Assembly (NCBI GenBank): GCA_002342025.1
Contig: DDPD01000031.1
Span: 1-7,518, forward strand
Source of the DNA: Moraxellaceae bacterium UBA2477
Lineage (GTDB): Bacteria > Pseudomonadota > Gammaproteobacteria > Pseudomonadales > Moraxellaceae
Reading direction: 5' to 3'
Length of the DNA: 7,518 bases
Shown: piece after piece, positions 6,644 through 7,518 of the stretch
Position numbering within the stretch: position 1 is the stretch's first letter
How the letters are laid out: each line of letters starts with the position of its first letter
The notes under the pieces: generated by a model
The model's database searches: none
What the model was told of the DNA's origin: nothing
Seen by the model: the letters and a program-made list of their open reading frames with translations, nothing else
Made by a program: the position numbers and the translations under genes

Positions 6644-7518
6644 ATGAAAGCCTTATCGAAAACCTTAATTGGCCTAGCGGTTGCCGCCGCGCTGTCTGGG
6701 CAGGCCATGGCCGATGCCTCGCAGCTCGGCAAAACCCTCTCGCCTATGGGTGCTGAAGTGGCTGGTAATGCCGATGGCAGCATTCCGGCTTGGACCGGTG
6801 GTATTAAAAGCCCAGGCGCTGGCTACAAGGCCGGCGGTCATTACCCAGACCCCTATGCCGCTGACAAGCCCACGCTGACCATTACTGGCGCGAATGCCGA
6901 TCAGTACAAGAACCGCCTCAGCGCGGGTCAGTTGGCTATGCTGAAAAAGTATCCTTCGTGGAAACTGAACGTGTATCCAACACGTCGCTCAGCATCCTTC
7001 CCACAAGCGCACAACAACGAAACGATTGCGAATGCCAGCAAGGCCAAATTAGCACCAGGTGGTAATGGTGTGCTGAATACCGATGGTGGCGTTCCGTTTG
7101 CCATTCCCGAAAATGGCTTGGAAGCTATTTGGAACCACTTGCTGCGCTACCGTGGCGACACCTATGCCACACAGTGGAGCCAAGCGGCTGTGACGCGTGA
7201 CGGTTCCTACACGCCCGTTCGCTTTGAGTATGAGTATGACTTCGGTTACGGCAACTTGAAAAAATCTAAAGCCGAACGTGCTGGTGGCGGTGAGATGAAA
7301 ATCTTCAACTTCTTACAAGAAGTGACTGCCCCTGCTCGTCTGGCCGGTCAGATTTTGCTCGTGCATGAGTTTGTTGACCAAGTCAGCACGCCGCGCCGCG
7401 CCTGGACCTACAACCCAGGTCAGCGTCGCGTTCGCTTGGCGCCAAACGTTGCCTACGATAACCCCGGTACCGCTGCCGATGGCCTGCGTACCAACGATGA
7501 CTTCCTGATGTTCAACGG
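6644..7518 (+). CDS. DUF1329 family secreted protein (5' portion, cut by right window edge)
   Basis: The first 291 codons are visible and the frame is open at the edge; relatives are about 450 residues, so roughly one third is missing. The protein opens with a clear Sec signal peptide (MKALSK, a hydrophobic core, and a cut after AMA at residue 23). The mature part matches DUF1329 from its first residues: LSPMGAEVAGNADGSIPAWTGG at 32-53 in the family's usual form, then YPTRRSASFP, and near the edge YNPGQRRVRLAPNVAYD and GLRTNDDFLMFNG. There is no lipobox cysteine, so it should be a soluble or peripheral periplasmic protein. From general knowledge, DUF1329 resembles LolA/LolB-like lipid-binding folds and is commonly coded beside DUF1302; a lipid-shuttling role is inference. 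The start is ATG at 6644, with GAGAG (6631-6635) 8 nt upstream and only 28 bp from the DUF1302 stop, so the two are very likely co-transcribed. Confidence 0.93.
   Translation, partial: MKALSKTLIGLAVAAALSGQAMADASQLGKTLSPMGAEVAGNADGSIPAWTGGIKSPGAGYKAGGHYPDPYAADKPTLTITGANADQYKNRLSAGQLAMLKKYPSWKLNVYPTRRSASFPQAHNNETIANASKAKLAPGGNGVLNTDGGVPFAIPENGLEAIWNHLLRYRGDTYATQWSQAAVTRDGSYTPVRFEYEYDFGYGNLKKSKAERAGGGEMKIFNFLQEVTAPARLAGQILLVHEFVDQVSTPRRAWTYNPGQRRVRLAPNVAYDNPGTAADGLRTNDDFLMFN

Noticed and set aside
6681..6878. 65-codon plus-strand frame inside the DUF1329 gene
   Set aside because: It overlaps the signal peptide and conserved N-terminus of DUF1329 in another frame and has a Pro/Arg-rich, unrecognisable product.
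1..7518. CRISPR array, tRNA, insertion sequence or attachment site
   Set aside because: I looked for regularly spaced repeats, cloverleaf-like segments, transposase motifs and long terminal repeats on both strands and saw none.

Overview
The window reads as chromosomal DNA of a gammaproteobacterium, probably in the broad Pseudomonadales/Oceanospirillales range. This is inferred from remembered protein families (a PreP-like M16C protease, a DUF3336 patatin, a DUF1302/DUF1329 pair). No ribosomal or other taxonomic marker is present. There are four protein genes, two of them cut by the window edges. I see no tRNA, rRNA, CRISPR array, insertion sequence or phage gene.

Layout. The left 2.9 kb (minus strand) encodes a large two-halved M16C zinc metallopeptidase of the presequence-protease type. 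It is complete at its N-terminus and probably lacks only a few C-terminal residues. A 180-bp divergent intergenic region (2925-3104) follows, with a good promoter candidate in each direction and a palindromic operator-like element on the rightward promoter. On the plus strand comes a 501-residue patatin-like lipase with an N-terminal DUF3336 domain, closed by a clear intrinsic terminator at 4630-4654. A 197-bp regulatory stretch with three separate inverted repeats then leads to a two-gene operon: a DUF1302 outer-membrane beta-barrel-like protein and, 28 bp later, a secreted DUF1329 protein that runs off the right edge.

How the genes may work together. The protease is expected to degrade free peptides inside the cell. 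The lipase is predicted to hydrolyse acyl esters such as triacylglycerol or phospholipid. The DUF1302 and DUF1329 proteins carry signal peptides and form a recurrent partner pair at the outer membrane and periplasm; their role is unproven, but handling of hydrophobic molecules is a reasonable guess. The lipase and the DUF operon are separated by a terminator, so any link between them is one of neighbourhood, not of a shared transcript.

The most interesting parts are the uncharacterised DUF1302/DUF1329 pair with its palindrome-rich upstream region, the CAAGTG-type element over the lipase promoter, and the marked fall in GC content inside the DUF1302 gene. I did not find convincing evidence of a wholly new system.
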